From NCBI GenBank assembly GCA_944388145.1, contig CALXHQ010000011.1:17192-81191 (forward strand): a stretch of 64,000 nucleotides of DNA, read 5' to 3'. How positions within the stretch are numbered: position 1 is the first letter of the stretch; the number at the start of each line of letters is the position of its first letter. A program made the translations under genes and the position numbers. This stretch comes from an uncultured Gemmiger sp. Lineage in GTDB: Bacteria > Bacillota > Clostridia > Oscillospirales > Ruminococcaceae. The notes under the pieces were generated by a model, which saw nothing but the letters and a program-made list of their open reading frames with translations, ran no database searches and was not told the DNA's origin. Below, in pieces: positions 51,571 to 61,492 of this stretch.

Positions 51571-52398
51571 ATGAGCGAAGCCTGCAATCACGACTGCTCT
51601 AACTGCAGCGCCAATTGCGAAAGCCGCGTCCCCCAGCATGAACCGCCCCACGCCAAAAGTCACATCAAAAAGGTGATCGGCGTGGTGTCCGGAAAGGGCG
51701 GCGTGGGCAAAAGCATGACCAGCGCCATGCTGGCCGTCTCGATGCGGCGGCTGGGCTACCAGGTCGGCATTCTGGACGCCGACATCACCGGCCCGTCCAT
51801 CCCCAAGCTGTTCGGTGTGCGGGGCCCCGCCCGCGGCACCGAGGACGGCATCCTGCCCGTCAAGAGCCGGGTGGGCATTGACATCATGAGCATCAATCTG
51901 CTGCTGGAGGACCCGGAAGCCCCCGTGGTCTGGCGCGGTCCCGTCATTGCCGGCGCTGTCAAGCAGTTCTGGCAGGATGTGATCTGGCAGGATGTGGACT
52001 TTTTGTTTGTCGACATGCCCCCGGGAACCGGTGACGTACCGCTGACCGTTTTCCAGACGCTGCCGGTGGATGGCATTATCATCGTGTCCAGCCCGCAGGA
52101 GCTGGTGGGCATGATCGTCGGCAAGGCTGTGCAGATGGCCAAAATGATGAACGTCCCCATTCTGGGCATTGTCGAGAATATGAGCTATGCCGTTTGCCCC
52201 GACTGCGGCAGGCATATCCAGGTGTTCGGCGACAGCCATGTGGACGAGACCGCCGAAAAATACGGCCTGCCCGTGCTGGCAAAAATGCCCATCGATCCCG
52301 AACTGGCCAAGGAGGCCGACGCCGGCATGATTGAAACCTTTGCCGGTGAATATCTGGACGGCGCCGCCCAGGCAGTAGCCAAGCTGCTGAAGCAGTAA
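51571..52398 (+). CDS. Mrp/NBP35 family iron-sulfur cluster carrier ATPase
   Basis: 275 residues. The N terminus has clustered cysteines (CNHDCSNCSANC), then VVSGKGGVGKSMTSAMLAVS (deviant Walker A, 41-48), DADITGPSIPKLFG, FVDMPPGTGDVPL and a CPDCG motif near residue 210 that bridges a 4Fe-4S cluster between subunits. Proteins of this ApbC/Mrp type load clusters on target apoproteins. RBS AAAGGAG. Single-gene unit with terminator. Confidence 0.93.
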   Translation: MSEACNHDCSNCSANCESRVPQHEPPHAKSHIKKVIGVVSGKGGVGKSMTSAMLAVSMRRLGYQVGILDADITGPSIPKLFGVRGPARGTEDGILPVKSRVGIDIMSINLLLEDPEAPVVWRGPVIAGAVKQFWQDVIWQDVDFLFVDMPPGTGDVPLTVFQTLPVDGIIIVSSPQELVGMIVGKAVQMAKMMNVPILGIVENMSYAVCPDCGRHIQVFGDSHVDETAEKYGLPVLAKMPIDPELAKEADAGMIETFAGEYLDGAAQAVAKLLKQ

Positions 52399-52423
52399 CA
52401 GCTCCGTTTTCCTCTCCGCACCG

Positions 52424-52464
52424 AAAACCGGTCGGGCGGCCCTGCGGGCGCCCGGCCGGTTTTT
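52424..52464 (+). terminator. Terminator after the Mrp-type ATPase gene
   Basis: AAAACCGG and CGGGCG pair with CGCCCG and CCGGTTTT around a short loop; T run at 52460-52464. Confidence 0.9.
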
Positions 52465-52524
52465 ACATTCTCTTTGGACGTTCGCTGCCCGCCCGGCGGC
52501 TTCGCCAACAGAAAGGACATACTG

Positions 52525-52947
52525 ATGAAAAAGTTTCTCAATGAATTCAAAGCCTTCGCCCTCAAGGGCAACGTGATGGACCTGGCCGTCGGCGTCATCA
52601 TCGGCGCAGCGTTCCAGAATATCGTCACCTCACTGACCAACGACATTCTCAACCCGATTCTGGGCATCGCCTTCAGCACCGACTTCAGCAATGTGGTGCT
52701 ACCGCTGCCCAACGGCGCTGACCCGCTGCGCCTGGGCGCTTTTATCTCGGCGGTTCTCAACTTTGTTATTATGGCGTTTGTGCTGTTCTGCATCGTCAAG
52801 GTCATGAACCGCCTGATGGCGCTGGGCCGCCCCAAAAAGGAGGAAGCCCCCGCAGCCTCCAAAGGCCCCACCCAGGAGGAGCTGCTGGCCGGCATCCTGG
52901 CTGAGCTTCAGGCCCAGAACGACCGCGAGACCGCCGTTGCAAAATAA
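52525..52947 (+). CDS. mscL: Large-conductance mechanosensitive channel
   Basis: 140 residues from the ATG behind GAAAGGA. FLNEFKAFALKGNVMDLAVG and VIIGAAFQNIVTSLTNDILN form the amphipathic start and pore helix M1, a short outside loop follows, then M2 (GAFISAVLNFVIMAFVLFCI) and a cytoplasmic helical tail. Pentameric safety valve against osmotic downshock. Confidence 0.96.
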   Translation: MKKFLNEFKAFALKGNVMDLAVGVIIGAAFQNIVTSLTNDILNPILGIAFSTDFSNVVLPLPNGADPLRLGAFISAVLNFVIMAFVLFCIVKVMNRLMALGRPKKEEAPAASKGPTQEELLAGILAELQAQNDRETAVAK

Positions 52948-53023
52948 TATTAAGTTTTGCAGCCAGTTTGCATAAGTCGTTTGGTTTTTGCAGTTAATTT
53001 CTTTGCTATATTTTGTCTTGTGC

Positions 53024-53052
53024 TTGCCAACCCCCTGCTTCTATGATATAGT
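53024..53052 (+). promoter_or_regulatory. Promoter of gltBD
   Basis: TTGCCA (53024-53029), 17-bp spacer, TATAGT (53047-53052), about 135 bp before gltB. Confidence 0.75.
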
Positions 53053-53065
53053 ACATGGTAAGAAC

Positions 53066-53116
53066 AAAGGCGTTCCGTCGGTGGTGTATTGCGTCCCATC
53101 GACGGGGCGCCTTTTT
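53066..53116 (+). terminator. Terminator-like hairpin in the gltB leader (possible attenuator)
   Basis: AAAGGCG (53066-53072) and CCGTCG (53075-53080) pair with CGACGG (53100-53105) and CGCCTTT (53108-53114), with a TTTTT run to 53116. It starts only about 7 nt after the expected transcription start, so transcription must pass it to reach gltB. No alternative antiterminator stem is obvious by eye. Confidence 0.75.
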
Positions 53117-53186
53117 GTTATCCCAACTGTTCCAGGATATAAATGTTTTTCCATTGTCAGTTGAGACGGGAAGGAGACCGGGAGTA

Positions 53187-56100
53187 ATGGAGAATTTTAC
53201 CGAACGCAGCACCCCCGCCGGGTTGTATGACCCGAAATTCGAGCATGATAACTGCGGCATCGGCGCGGTGGTGGACATCAAAGGCCGCAAAAGCCATAAG
53301 ACGCTGGATGATGCCCTGCAGATCGTTGAGCATCTGGAGCACCGCGCCGGCAAGGACGCCGAGGGAAAAACCGGTGACGGCGTGGGTATCCTTTTGCAGG
53401 TCAGCGATAAGTTTTTCCAGAAAGCGGCCGCTGAGCTGGGCATTTCCTTGGGCAAAGAGCGGGAATACAGCGTGGGCATGTTTTTCTTCCCGCAGGACGA
53501 GCTGCAGCGCAACCAGGCGAAGAAGTTGTTTGAGATCGTCTGCCAAAAGGAGGGCCTGCGCTTTTTGGGCTGGCGGCAGGTGCCTGTCTGCCCCGACATT
53601 TTGGGCTCCAAAGCGCGCGACTGCATGCCCAGCATCTGGCAGGGTTTTGTGGAAAAGCCCGCCCGCATGAAGGCCGGCATCGACTTTGACCGCCGCCTGT
53701 ATGTGGTTCGCCGCGTGTTTGAGCAGAGCAGCCGCGAAACTTATGTCTGCAGCCTGTCCAGCCGGACCATCGTCTACAAGGGCATGTTCCTGGTCAAGGA
53801 GCTGCGCCTGTTCTACCCGGACCTGCAGGACACCGACTACGAGAGCGCCATCGGCATGGTGCACAGCCGGTTTTCCACCAACACTGCCCCCAGCTGGAAC
53901 CGTGCCCATCCCAACCGCTTTATCCTGCACAACGGCGAGATTAACACCATCCGCGGCAACGTGGACACCATGCTGGCCCGCGAGGAGACCATTGCCAGCA
54001 AGTACCTGAAGGACGACATGGGCAAGATCCTGCCCATCGTCAACCAGGGCGGCAGCGACTCGGCCATGCTGGACAACACCCTGGAATTCCTGGTCATGAA
54101 CGGCATGGACCTGCCCCTGGCCGTCATGGTCACCATCCCCGAGCCCTGGTCCAACAACCAGAGCATGGACCCCAAAAAGAAGGCGTTCTATCAGTATTAC
54201 GCCACCATGCTGGAGCCCTGGGACGGCCCCGCTTCCATCCTGTTCAGCGACGGCGACGTGATGGGCGCTGTGCTGGACCGCAACGGCCTGCGGCCCAGCC
54301 GCTACTACATCACCAAGGACGGACGTCTGATCCTGTCCAGTGAGGTGGGCGTGCTGGACATTCCCGCCAGCGAGATCGTCTGCAAGGACCGTCTGCGTCC
54401 CGGCAAGATGCTGCTGGTGGATACCGTCAAGGGCGAACTGGTGGACGATGACCGGCTGAAAGCCGATTACGCCAGCCGCCAGCCCTACGGTGAGTGGCTG
54501 GACCGCAACCTGGTGGATCTGGCCAACCTGAAGATCCCCAACCAGAAGGTCCCCAGCCACACCCCGCAGGAACTGGTCCAGCTGCAGAAGGCTTTCGGCT
54601 ACCAGTACGAGGACGTGTCCACCATGATCCTGCCGATGGCCAAGACCGGCGGCGAGCCCGCCGGCGCCATGGGCAGTGATACCCCGCTGGCTGTGCTGAG
54701 CCATACCCATCCGCCGCTGTTCAACTACTTCCAGCAGATGTTCGCCCAGGTGACCAACCCGCCCATCGACGCCCTGCGGGAGAAGATCATCACCGCCACC
54801 ACCGTCTATGTGGGTGCCCAGGGCAACCTGCTGGAGGAGGACAGCGAGAACTGCAAGGTCCTGAAGATCAACAACCCCATCCTGACCGAGACCGACCTGT
54901 TGAAGATCAAGGCCATGAAGGTTCCCGGCTTCAAGGTGGAAACCGTCTCCATCTGCTACTATAAGAATACCGAGCTGGATCAGGCCATCGAGCGCCTGTT
55001 CGTGGATGTGGACCGTGCCTACCGGGACGGTGCCAACATCCTGATCCTCTCTGACCGCGACATCGACGAGTACCATGTGGCCATCCCCAGCCTGCTGGCT
55101 GTGGGTGCCGTGTCCAAGTACCTGGTCCGCACCAAGAAGCGTACCGCCATGGCGCTGATTCTGGAAAGCGGCGAGCCCCGCCTGGTCCATGACTTTGCCA
55201 CCCTGCTGGGCTACGGCGCCTGCGCCATCAACCCCTACCTGGCACAGGAGACCATCGGCCAGCTGATCCGCGAGGGTCTGCTGGACAAGGACTACTACGC
55301 TGCTGTGGACGACTACGACCACGCCATCCTGGGCGGCATCGTCAAGATTGCCTCCAAGATGGGCATTTCCACCATCCAGTCCTACCAGGGCAGCCAGATC
55401 TTCGAAGCCCTGGGCATCAGCCGCGAGGTGGTGGACAAATACTTCACCAACACCCCCTGCCGTGTGGGCGGCATCACGCTGGCCGATATTCAGGAGGACA
55501 TCGAGGCCCGGCACCAGAAGGCCTTTGACCCCCTGGGCCTGGACACCAACACCGAGCTGCCCAGCCTGGGCGGCCACAAGCTGCGCAGCGGCCACGACGC
55601 CGAGCAGCACCTGTACAATCCCCTGACCATCCATCTGCTGCAGCAGGCCTGCTGGACCGGTGACTACAACAAGTTCAAGCAGTACACCGACGCCATCGCC
55701 CACACCGGCGACGATGAGATGCACCTGCGCAGCCTGCTGGACTTCAATTACCCCGAGGCCGGTGTTCCCATTGAGGAAGTGGAGAGCGTCGATGACATCG
55801 TCAAGCGGTTCAAGACCGCTGCCATGAGCTACGGCGCCCTGTCCGACGAGGCCCACGAGTGCATGGCCATCGCCATGAACCGCCTGGGCGGCAAGTCCAA
55901 CACCGGTGAGGGCGGCGAGCCGGAGGAGCGTTTCGGCACCGAGTCCAACTCCGCCATCAAGCAGGTGGCTTCCGCCCGGTTCGGCGTCACCAGCAAGTAC
56001 CTGGTCAGCGCCAAGGAGATCCAGATCAAGATGGCCCAGGGCGCCAAGCCCGGCGAGGGCGGCCAGCTGCCCGGCGGCAAGGTTTACCCCTGGGTTGCCA

Positions 56101-57737
56101 AGACCCGTCACTCCACCACCGGCGTCGGCCTGATCTCTCCCCCGCCCCACCACGACATCTACTCCATCGAGGACCTGGCCCAGCTGATCTATGACCTGAA
56201 GTGTTCCAACCGTCAGGCCGCCATCAACGTCAAGCTGGTCAGCGAGGCCGGCGTCGGCACCATCGCCGCCGGCGTTGCCAAGGCCGGCGCCGAGGTCATC
56301 CTGATTTCCGGCTTTGACGGCGGCACCGGTGCTGCGCCCCGCAACTCCATCCACAATGCCGGCCTGCCCTGGGAACTGGGCATCGCCGAGGCTCACCAGA
56401 GCCTGATCCTCAACGGGCTGCGCAGCCGCGTCCGCATCGAGGCGGACAGCAAGCTGATGAGCGGCCGGGATGTGGCCATTGCCGCCATGCTGGGCGCCGA
56501 GGAATTCGGCTTCGGCACCGGCCCGCTGGTGGCCATGGGCTGCGTGATGATGCGTGTCTGCAACCTGGATACCTGCCCCATGGGCATCTGCACCCAGAAC
56601 CCCGAGCTGCGCAAGCGGTTCAAGGGCAAGCCGGAGTACGTGATGAACTTCATGCGCTTCATGGCCCAGGAACTGCGGGAGTATATGGCAAAGCTGGGCG
56701 TCCGCACGGTGGATGAGCTGGTCGGCCGCACCGATCTGCTGCGCCTGAAGCAGGAGCCTGCCGGCAGCCGTGCCAGCGAGCTGGATCTGAGCGCCCTGCT
56801 CTCCAACCCGCTGATCGACAGCAGCAATGTCCACTTCGACCCCAAGGCGGTCTACAACTTCAATCTGGAAAAGACCCCCGACATGCGGGTGCTGATGAAG
56901 AAGTTCAAGAAGAGCTTCGACATGGCAGAGCCCAAGCCGATGCGTGTGGAGCTGGAGGTCGGCAACACCGACCGTGCCTTCGGCACCATCTTCGGCAGCG
57001 AGATCACCTGCAAGTTCGGCAACACCCTGCCGGAGGATACCTTCCATGTGGTCTGCCACGGCTACGGCGGCCAGAGCTTCGGCGCCTTTATCCCCGCCGG
57101 CCTGACGCTGGAACTGATCGGCGACTCCAACGACTATCTGGGCAAGGGCCTGTCCGGCGGCAAGCTGATCGTCTACCCGCCCGCCGACGCTGCCTACAAG
57201 GCCAGCGAGAACATTGTCATCGGCAACGTGGCGCTGTACGGTGCCACCGAGGGCAAGGCCTTCATCAACGGTGTGGCCGGCGAGCGCTTCTGCGTGCGTA
57301 ACTCCGGCGCCACCGCCGTCGTGGAGGGCGTGGGCGACCACGGCTGCGAATATATGACCGGCGGCACCGTGGTGGTGCTGGGCAAGACCGGCAAAAACTT
57401 TGCAGCCGGCATGAGCGGCGGCATTGCCTACGTGCTGGACGAGGACTGGGACTTCTATCAGCGTGTCAACAAGGACATGGTCAGCCTGGAGCCGGTGGAG
57501 CACAAATATGATGTTTCGCTGCTGAAGGAGCTGATCCGTGAGCATGTGGAGCTGACCGGCTCCGCCCGCGGCAAGGAGATCCTGGACAACTTCAGCGAGT
57601 ATCTGCCCAAGTTCAAGAAGGTCCTGCCCCACGATTATGACCGCATGCTGCGGCTGATTGCCCAGATGGAAGAGAAGGGCGAGGACAGCGAGCAGGCGCA
57701 GATCGAAGCATTTTACGCCATGAAGACTGCACAGTAA
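53187..57737 (+). CDS. gltB: Glutamate synthase, large subunit
   Basis: 1516 residues from the ATG behind AAGGAGACCGGGAG. Class II amidotransferase domain with a propeptide ending before Cys23 (FEHDNCGIGAVVD), the expected N-terminal nucleophile after processing. Central domain, then the FMN and synthase domain with TGEGGEPEERFG, GAKPGEGGQLPGGKV and the 3Fe-4S cysteines in CVMMRVCNLDTCPMGIC. The C-terminal beta-helix shows GGGAVV-like repeats (MTGGTVVVLGKTGKNFAAGM). Makes two glutamates from glutamine and 2-oxoglutarate with the GltD subunit. The antisense strand is open over this whole gene, a codon-bias effect. Confidence 0.97.
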   Translation: MENFTERSTPAGLYDPKFEHDNCGIGAVVDIKGRKSHKTLDDALQIVEHLEHRAGKDAEGKTGDGVGILLQVSDKFFQKAAAELGISLGKEREYSVGMFFFPQDELQRNQAKKLFEIVCQKEGLRFLGWRQVPVCPDILGSKARDCMPSIWQGFVEKPARMKAGIDFDRRLYVVRRVFEQSSRETYVCSLSSRTIVYKGMFLVKELRLFYPDLQDTDYESAIGMVHSRFSTNTAPSWNRAHPNRFILHNGEINTIRGNVDTMLAREETIASKYLKDDMGKILPIVNQGGSDSAMLDNTLEFLVMNGMDLPLAVMVTIPEPWSNNQSMDPKKKAFYQYYATMLEPWDGPASILFSDGDVMGAVLDRNGLRPSRYYITKDGRLILSSEVGVLDIPASEIVCKDRLRPGKMLLVDTVKGELVDDDRLKADYASRQPYGEWLDRNLVDLANLKIPNQKVPSHTPQELVQLQKAFGYQYEDVSTMILPMAKTGGEPAGAMGSDTPLAVLSHTHPPLFNYFQQMFAQVTNPPIDALREKIITATTVYVGAQGNLLEEDSENCKVLKINNPILTETDLLKIKAMKVPGFKVETVSICYYKNTELDQAIERLFVDVDRAYRDGANILILSDRDIDEYHVAIPSLLAVGAVSKYLVRTKKRTAMALILESGEPRLVHDFATLLGYGACAINPYLAQETIGQLIREGLLDKDYYAAVDDYDHAILGGIVKIASKMGISTIQSYQGSQIFEALGISREVVDKYFTNTPCRVGGITLADIQEDIEARHQKAFDPLGLDTNTELPSLGGHKLRSGHDAEQHLYNPLTIHLLQQACWTGDYNKFKQYTDAIAHTGDDEMHLRSLLDFNYPEAGVPIEEVESVDDIVKRFKTAAMSYGALSDEAHECMAIAMNRLGGKSNTGEGGEPEERFGTESNSAIKQVASARFGVTSKYLVSAKEIQIKMAQGAKPGEGGQLPGGKVYPWVAKTRHSTTGVGLISPPPHHDIYSIEDLAQLIYDLKCSNRQAAINVKLVSEAGVGTIAAGVAKAGAEVILISGFDGGTGAAPRNSIHNAGLPWELGIAEAHQSLILNGLRSRVRIEADSKLMSGRDVAIAAMLGAEEFGFGTGPLVAMGCVMMRVCNLDTCPMGICTQNPELRKRFKGKPEYVMNFMRFMAQELREYMAKLGVRTVDELVGRTDLLRLKQEPAGSRASELDLSALLSNPLIDSSNVHFDPKAVYNFNLEKTPDMRVLMKKFKKSFDMAEPKPMRVELEVGNTDRAFGTIFGSEITCKFGNTLPEDTFHVVCHGYGGQSFGAFIPAGLTLELIGDSNDYLGKGLSGGKLIVYPPADAAYKASENIVIGNVALYGATEGKAFINGVAGERFCVRNSGATAVVEGVGDHGCEYMTGGTVVVLGKTGKNFAAGMSGGIAYVLDEDWDFYQRVNKDMVSLEPVEHKYDVSLLKELIREHVELTGSARGKEILDNFSEYLPKFKKVLPHDYDRMLRLIAQMEEKGEDSEQAQIEAFYAMKTAQ

Positions 57738-57752
57738 GGGAGGCAGAAGATT

Positions 57753-59234
57753 ATGGGAAACCCCACAGGCTTTATGAAAGTTGCGCGGCAGACCAGCACT
57801 GAGCTGCCGCCCAAAGAGCGAATCACCAATTTTAACGAGTTCCACGTTCCCCTGCACCGGGACGAACAACAGCAGCAGGGCGCCCGCTGCATGGACTGTG
57901 GTGTGCCTTTCTGCCAAAGCGGCATGATGCTGGGCGGCATGGCCAGCGGCTGCCCGCTGAATAACCTGATCCCCGAATGGAACGACCTGGTCTACCAGGG
58001 CCGCTGGGAACTGGCGCTGCGCCGGCTGATCGCCACCAACCGGTTCCCCGAGTTCACGGGCCGGGTCTGCCCCGCTTTGTGCGAGGCCGCCTGCACCTGC
58101 GGCATGACCACCGGCGACCCGGTCACCGTCAAGGAAAACGAGCGCGCCATCATCGAATACGGATACAGTGCCGGGCTGCTGACCGCTGCCCCGCCGGCGG
58201 TGCGCACCGGCAAGCGGGTTGCCGTGGTGGGCGGCGGCCCCGCCGGTCTGGCCGTGGCCGACCTGTTGAATCTGCGCGGCCATACTGTCACCGTGTTTGA
58301 GCGCGATGACCGGGTGGGCGGCCTGTTGATGTACGGCATCCCCAACATGAAGCTGGAAAAATGGGTTATTGAGCGCCGGGTGGAGCGGATGGAGCAGGAG
58401 GGCATTGCCTTCCGCACCAACGCCGATGTGGGCGGCAACCTGCCCGCCTCTGAGTTGCTGGACAACTATGATGCGGTGGTATTGTGCTGCGGTGCCAAAC
58501 AGGCACGGGACATTGACGCTCCCGGCCGGGACGCCGGCGGCATCTATTACGCGGTGGATTACCTGACCAGCGTGACCAAGAGTTTGCTGGATTCCAACTT
58601 CACCGACGGCAAGGCTGTCAACGCCCAGGGCAAGAAGGTACTGGTCATTGGCGGCGGCGACACCGGCAACGACTGTGTGGGCACCGCCATCCGCCAAGGC
58701 TGCACCGGCGTGGTACAGCTGGAGATGATGCCCTGCCCGCCCGTTGAGCGTGCCCCCGGCAATGACTGGCCGGAGTGGCCCCGCGTCCTCAAAACCGATT
58801 ACGGCCAGCAGGAAGCCATCGCTGTGTTTGGCAGTGACCCGCGGATCTATCAAACCACGGTCAAGGAGTTCTACAAGAACGAGAACGGCCAGCTGTGCGG
58901 TGCCCGCATCAGCAAGCTGGAGAGTCAGGTGGTGGACGAGGCCACCGGCCGCCGCGCCATGGTGCCCACCGGCGAGGAGTTTGATGTGGAGTGTGACCTG
59001 GCCCTGATCGCTGCCGGCTTTACCGGCTGTGAAAGCTATGTGGCCGAGGCATTCGGCGTGGACCGCACCGTCCGCGGCTGCGTGGCAGACACCATGTATC
59101 AGACCAATGTGCCCGGCGTATTCACCTGCGGCGATATGCGCCGCGGCCAGAGCCTGGTGGTCTGGGCGCTGCGCGAGGGCGGCGAAGCTGCCGCCGCCGT
59201 GGATAAGTACCTGATGGGCTACACCAACCTGTAA
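57753..59234 (+). CDS. gltD: Glutamate synthase, small subunit
   Basis: 493 residues, 15 bp after gltB. N-terminal Cys-rich domain for two 4Fe-4S clusters ([33 protein letters not shown]), then FAD motif [13 protein letters not shown] and NADPH motif [15 protein letters not shown]. The C-terminal [19 protein letters not shown] is typical. Feeds electrons from NAD(P)H to GltB. Confidence 0.97.
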   Translation: MGNPTGFMKVARQTSTELPPKERITNFNEFHVPLHRDEQQQQGARCMDCGVPFCQSGMMLGGMASGCPLNNLIPEWNDLVYQGRWELALRRLIATNRFPEFTGRVCPALCEAACTCGMTTGDPVTVKENERAIIEYGYSAGLLTAAPPAVRTGKRVAVVGGGPAGLAVADLLNLRGHTVTVFERDDRVGGLLMYGIPNMKLEKWVIERRVERMEQEGIAFRTNADVGGNLPASELLDNYDAVVLCCGAKQARDIDAPGRDAGGIYYAVDYLTSVTKSLLDSNFTDGKAVNAQGKKVLVIGGGDTGNDCVGTAIRQGCTGVVQLEMMPCPPVERAPGNDWPEWPRVLKTDYGQQEAIAVFGSDPRIYQTTVKEFYKNENGQLCGARISKLESQVVDEATGRRAMVPTGEEFDVECDLALIAAGFTGCESYVAEAFGVDRTVRGCVADTMYQTNVPGVFTCGDMRRGQSLVVWALREGGEAAAAVDKYLMGYTNL

Positions 59235-59257
59235 ACGCCGTTTTCAGGCATATACCA

Positions 59258-59311
59258 AAAGCAGGCAGGCTGCCGTTTCCCCGCAAAGGGGAACGGCAGC
59301 CTGCCTGCTTT
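59258..59311. terminator. Bidirectional terminator after gltD
   Basis: A 24-bp perfect stem (AAAGCAGGCAGGCTGCCGTT... pairing with ...AACGGCAGCCTGCCTGCTTT) with a short GCAAA loop. Stops gltBD and the convergent CmpB gene. Confidence 0.94.
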
Positions 59312-59333
59312 GTCAATCTTTTTCCGGCTGCCC

Positions 59334-60644
59334 TCAGCCAGTTGTCGAATGCTGTTCAGTATGCACCGCCTTGGGGTAGATGGCGTACATGCGGTCATCG
59401 TCATAGTGCTCATCCAGGTACACTTCCACCGCATTCTGCGGCGGAACGCCTTCCGCGCGGGCTGTGTAGCGGGACAGCGCCGCCGAGCTGACCACCACAT
59501 CGGCCGCCATAAACACGATCAGGCACCAGGTGATCACCTTTCCCGGGCGAAGGGGGATTTTCTCGATCCAGCGGGAGAGCACCGGGTAGCAAACCCGGAA
59601 CCATACCACCGCCGCAATGCCCCAGAAAAAGCAGTAAAGCAGGTTTACACGCCCCGCCAGGTTGAAAGGGATGGCGCTGTAATCCCAGAACACCGTGCCG
59701 AACACGATCTCGGTAAATACACTGCACAGATACTCGTAAGCGCCGCCCAAAAGCGTACCCGCCACAAACAGGAAGGTGGAAGAGCGGTCCTTATAGCGAT
59801 ACATCAACAGCGTAGCCAGCGCCAGCGCCAGCCCCCATACAATGGAAAACGGGCCCCACACCACGCTGGAACGACTCATCCAGTACCCGGCGGTAATCCG
59901 GCAGAAAATTGTTTCGGCAATATCCCCCAAAAACGAGCCGATAAAAAACAGCATAACGATCTTGTAAAAGCTGCACCCCTGGGCAAACACTGTGGGTTTC
60001 GCCTTTTTTGTGCGGGCAAAGCTTGCTTTGGGGTTCGCTTTGACCATGCGGCGCTCGGTGCGGCCCAGCAGCCACAGGCCAAGTTTCAGCGTCAGGGCGG
60101 AGAGGCGGTTGCCCACCTCCTCCACCTGGCGCAGGCGGTTCTGTACACCGGCCAGCGTCAGCACTGTGTCCGCAGCGTCAATAACCAGCAGCACTTCCAG
60201 CACGATCTGAATAGCGAGCCCCACCGGCCGTGGGATCAGGTCCATCAGATCGAACAGCAGCGGGTTGATCCAGCGGACCATTGCCACGCCCAAAAGGCCC
60301 CATACCACCGACACCGGCAACGCCACGTAACCGTCAAAGTTGAAGGGCAGATGGCCATAGTCCCACCAGCGGGTGCCGGTGAAATGTTCCAGGATATGTC
60401 CGGCAATCCACTCGATGACAGTGGCGTACAGGGCACTGTATAAAAACAGAAAGAACAGATTGTCCCGGATATCCGGCATGGTTACTGCAATGATAACGCC
60501 GGCCACGCCGTAGATGATGCACAGCGGGCCATTGAGCACACCGCGGTCCATATACTTGTGCCGCCGCAATGCCACAAACAACACTTCCAACACCCAACCG
60601 GCGATGGAATAGATGAAGAACAGCCAAACCAGATTGTAGAGCAT
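59334..60644 (-). CDS. Putative ABC transporter permease, two CmpB domains
   Basis: 436 residues from the ATG behind GAGGAGG. Two copies of the CmpB (PF06541-like) unit: copy 1 at about 1-165 (FFIYSIAGWVLEVLFVALRR, NGPLCIIYGVAGV, WWDYGHLPFNFDGYV) and copy 2 at about 225-400 (FFIGSFLGDIAETIFCRIT, WGPFSIVWGLALAL, FWDYSAIPFNLAGRVNLLYC). The shared WDYxxxPFNxxGxV motif marks both. The linker is basic and cytoplasmic. Function of CmpB proteins is not known beyond membrane topology. Confidence 0.85.
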   Translation of the reverse strand: MLYNLVWLFFIYSIAGWVLEVLFVALRRHKYMDRGVLNGPLCIIYGVAGVIIAVTMPDIRDNLFFLFLYSALYATVIEWIAGHILEHFTGTRWWDYGHLPFNFDGYVALPVSVVWGLLGVAMVRWINPLLFDLMDLIPRPVGLAIQIVLEVLLVIDAADTVLTLAGVQNRLRQVEEVGNRLSALTLKLGLWLLGRTERRMVKANPKASFARTKKAKPTVFAQGCSFYKIVMLFFIGSFLGDIAETIFCRITAGYWMSRSSVVWGPFSIVWGLALALATLLMYRYKDRSSTFLFVAGTLLGGAYEYLCSVFTEIVFGTVFWDYSAIPFNLAGRVNLLYCFFWGIAAVVWFRVCYPVLSRWIEKIPLRPGKVITWCLIVFMAADVVVSSAALSRYTARAEGVPPQNAVEVYLDEHYDDDRMYAIYPKAVHTEQHSTTG

Positions 60645-60900
60645 ATCGGTTGCCTCCTCTGTTACAGCAGTCCAGCCCGGGCATTACAGGGCTGCGTTGC
60701 CTGCGGCGATTGCCTGCAGGTAATACGGCAATGGTAGCACGCCGCACGGTGGGAAGTCAATCCGCCTGCGGCACTTTTTTACAGAATTCCGCACCGGGCC
60801 AGGAATCGTTCCCAGCTGCGGGGCAACGAGGAGAATTTTGGCCGATTTTATCAGGTCCGGCACAGTCTGTGGGGATAGAGTTTTTGGAGGAACTATTGCA

Positions 60901-60930
60901 TTGTACGTTTTGGTGCCGGTATGGTATACT
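60901..60930 (+). promoter_or_regulatory. Promoter of the Spx/ArsC gene
   Basis: TTGTAC (60901-60906), 18-bp spacer, TATACT (60925-60930). Confidence 0.6.
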
Positions 60931-60994
60931 TGATTTCAACCCCGAAGTCAGAAATCTGCCGAACCGGTCCACCGCCGGAAAAGGAGGAAACGCT

Positions 60995-61348
60995 ATGTTG
61001 TTTGTCTGGTATCCGAACTGCAATACCTGCAAAAAGGCCAAAGCTTACCTGGACAGCCATGGTAAGACCTACACCGCCCGGGACATCAAAGCCAACCGCC
61101 CCACCGAGGTTGAGCTGCGCACCTGGCAGGCAGCCAGCGGACTGCCGCTAAAAAAATTCTTCAATACCAGCGGCCAACTGTATAAGAGCATGGCACTGAA
61201 GGACAAGCTGTCCGCCATGACCGAAAATGCGCAGTTTGCCCTGCTGGCCAGTGACGGCATGCTGGTCAAGCGTCCGATTTTGGTGCTGGATGACAGCCGG
61301 GTGCTGGTTGGCTTCCGGGAAAGTGAATGGGCCGCGGCACTGGAGTGA
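60995..61348 (+). CDS. Spx/MgsR/ArsC-like protein
   Basis: 117 residues from the ATG behind AAAGGAGG. Thioredoxin-like fold with the redox CNTCKKA motif at residues 9-15, DIKANRPTEVELRTWQ, KKFFNTSG and VKRPILVLDD, the cis-Pro signature of the ArsC/Spx family. It is closer to the YffB/ArsC-like subgroup than to true Spx, since the RNA polymerase-contact residue pattern is not evident. May act in oxidative or metal stress. Confidence 0.88.
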   Translation: MLFVWYPNCNTCKKAKAYLDSHGKTYTARDIKANRPTEVELRTWQAASGLPLKKFFNTSGQLYKSMALKDKLSAMTENAQFALLASDGMLVKRPILVLDDSRVLVGFRESEWAAALE

Positions 61349-61438
61349 CCGTGCTGTTGCTGTGCGACAGTCCTGCAGCCATCGCCGCACCGGGACGGGC
61401 AGCCCTTCACCCGGGTGCTTTGCCCGCCCGTATGAGCC

Positions 61439-61492
61439 AGCCGGATCTTCAGTTGCACAGCAGGCTGCTGCAAGAAGGCGCCGGCTTTTTTT
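61439..61492 (+). terminator. Terminator after the Spx/ArsC gene
   Basis: AGCCGG/CCGGCT outer stem with inner CTTC/GAAG and TTGCA/TGCAA pairs, then a T run at 61486-61492. Confidence 0.75.

Noticed and set aside
53157-58853. A minus-strand open frame of about 1,900 codons antisense to gltB and part of gltD
   Set aside because: Composition (Gly/Ala/His/Gln-rich, no recognisable domains) is that of a mirror frame produced by GC-rich codon bias; gltB and gltD on the other strand have all catalytic motifs.
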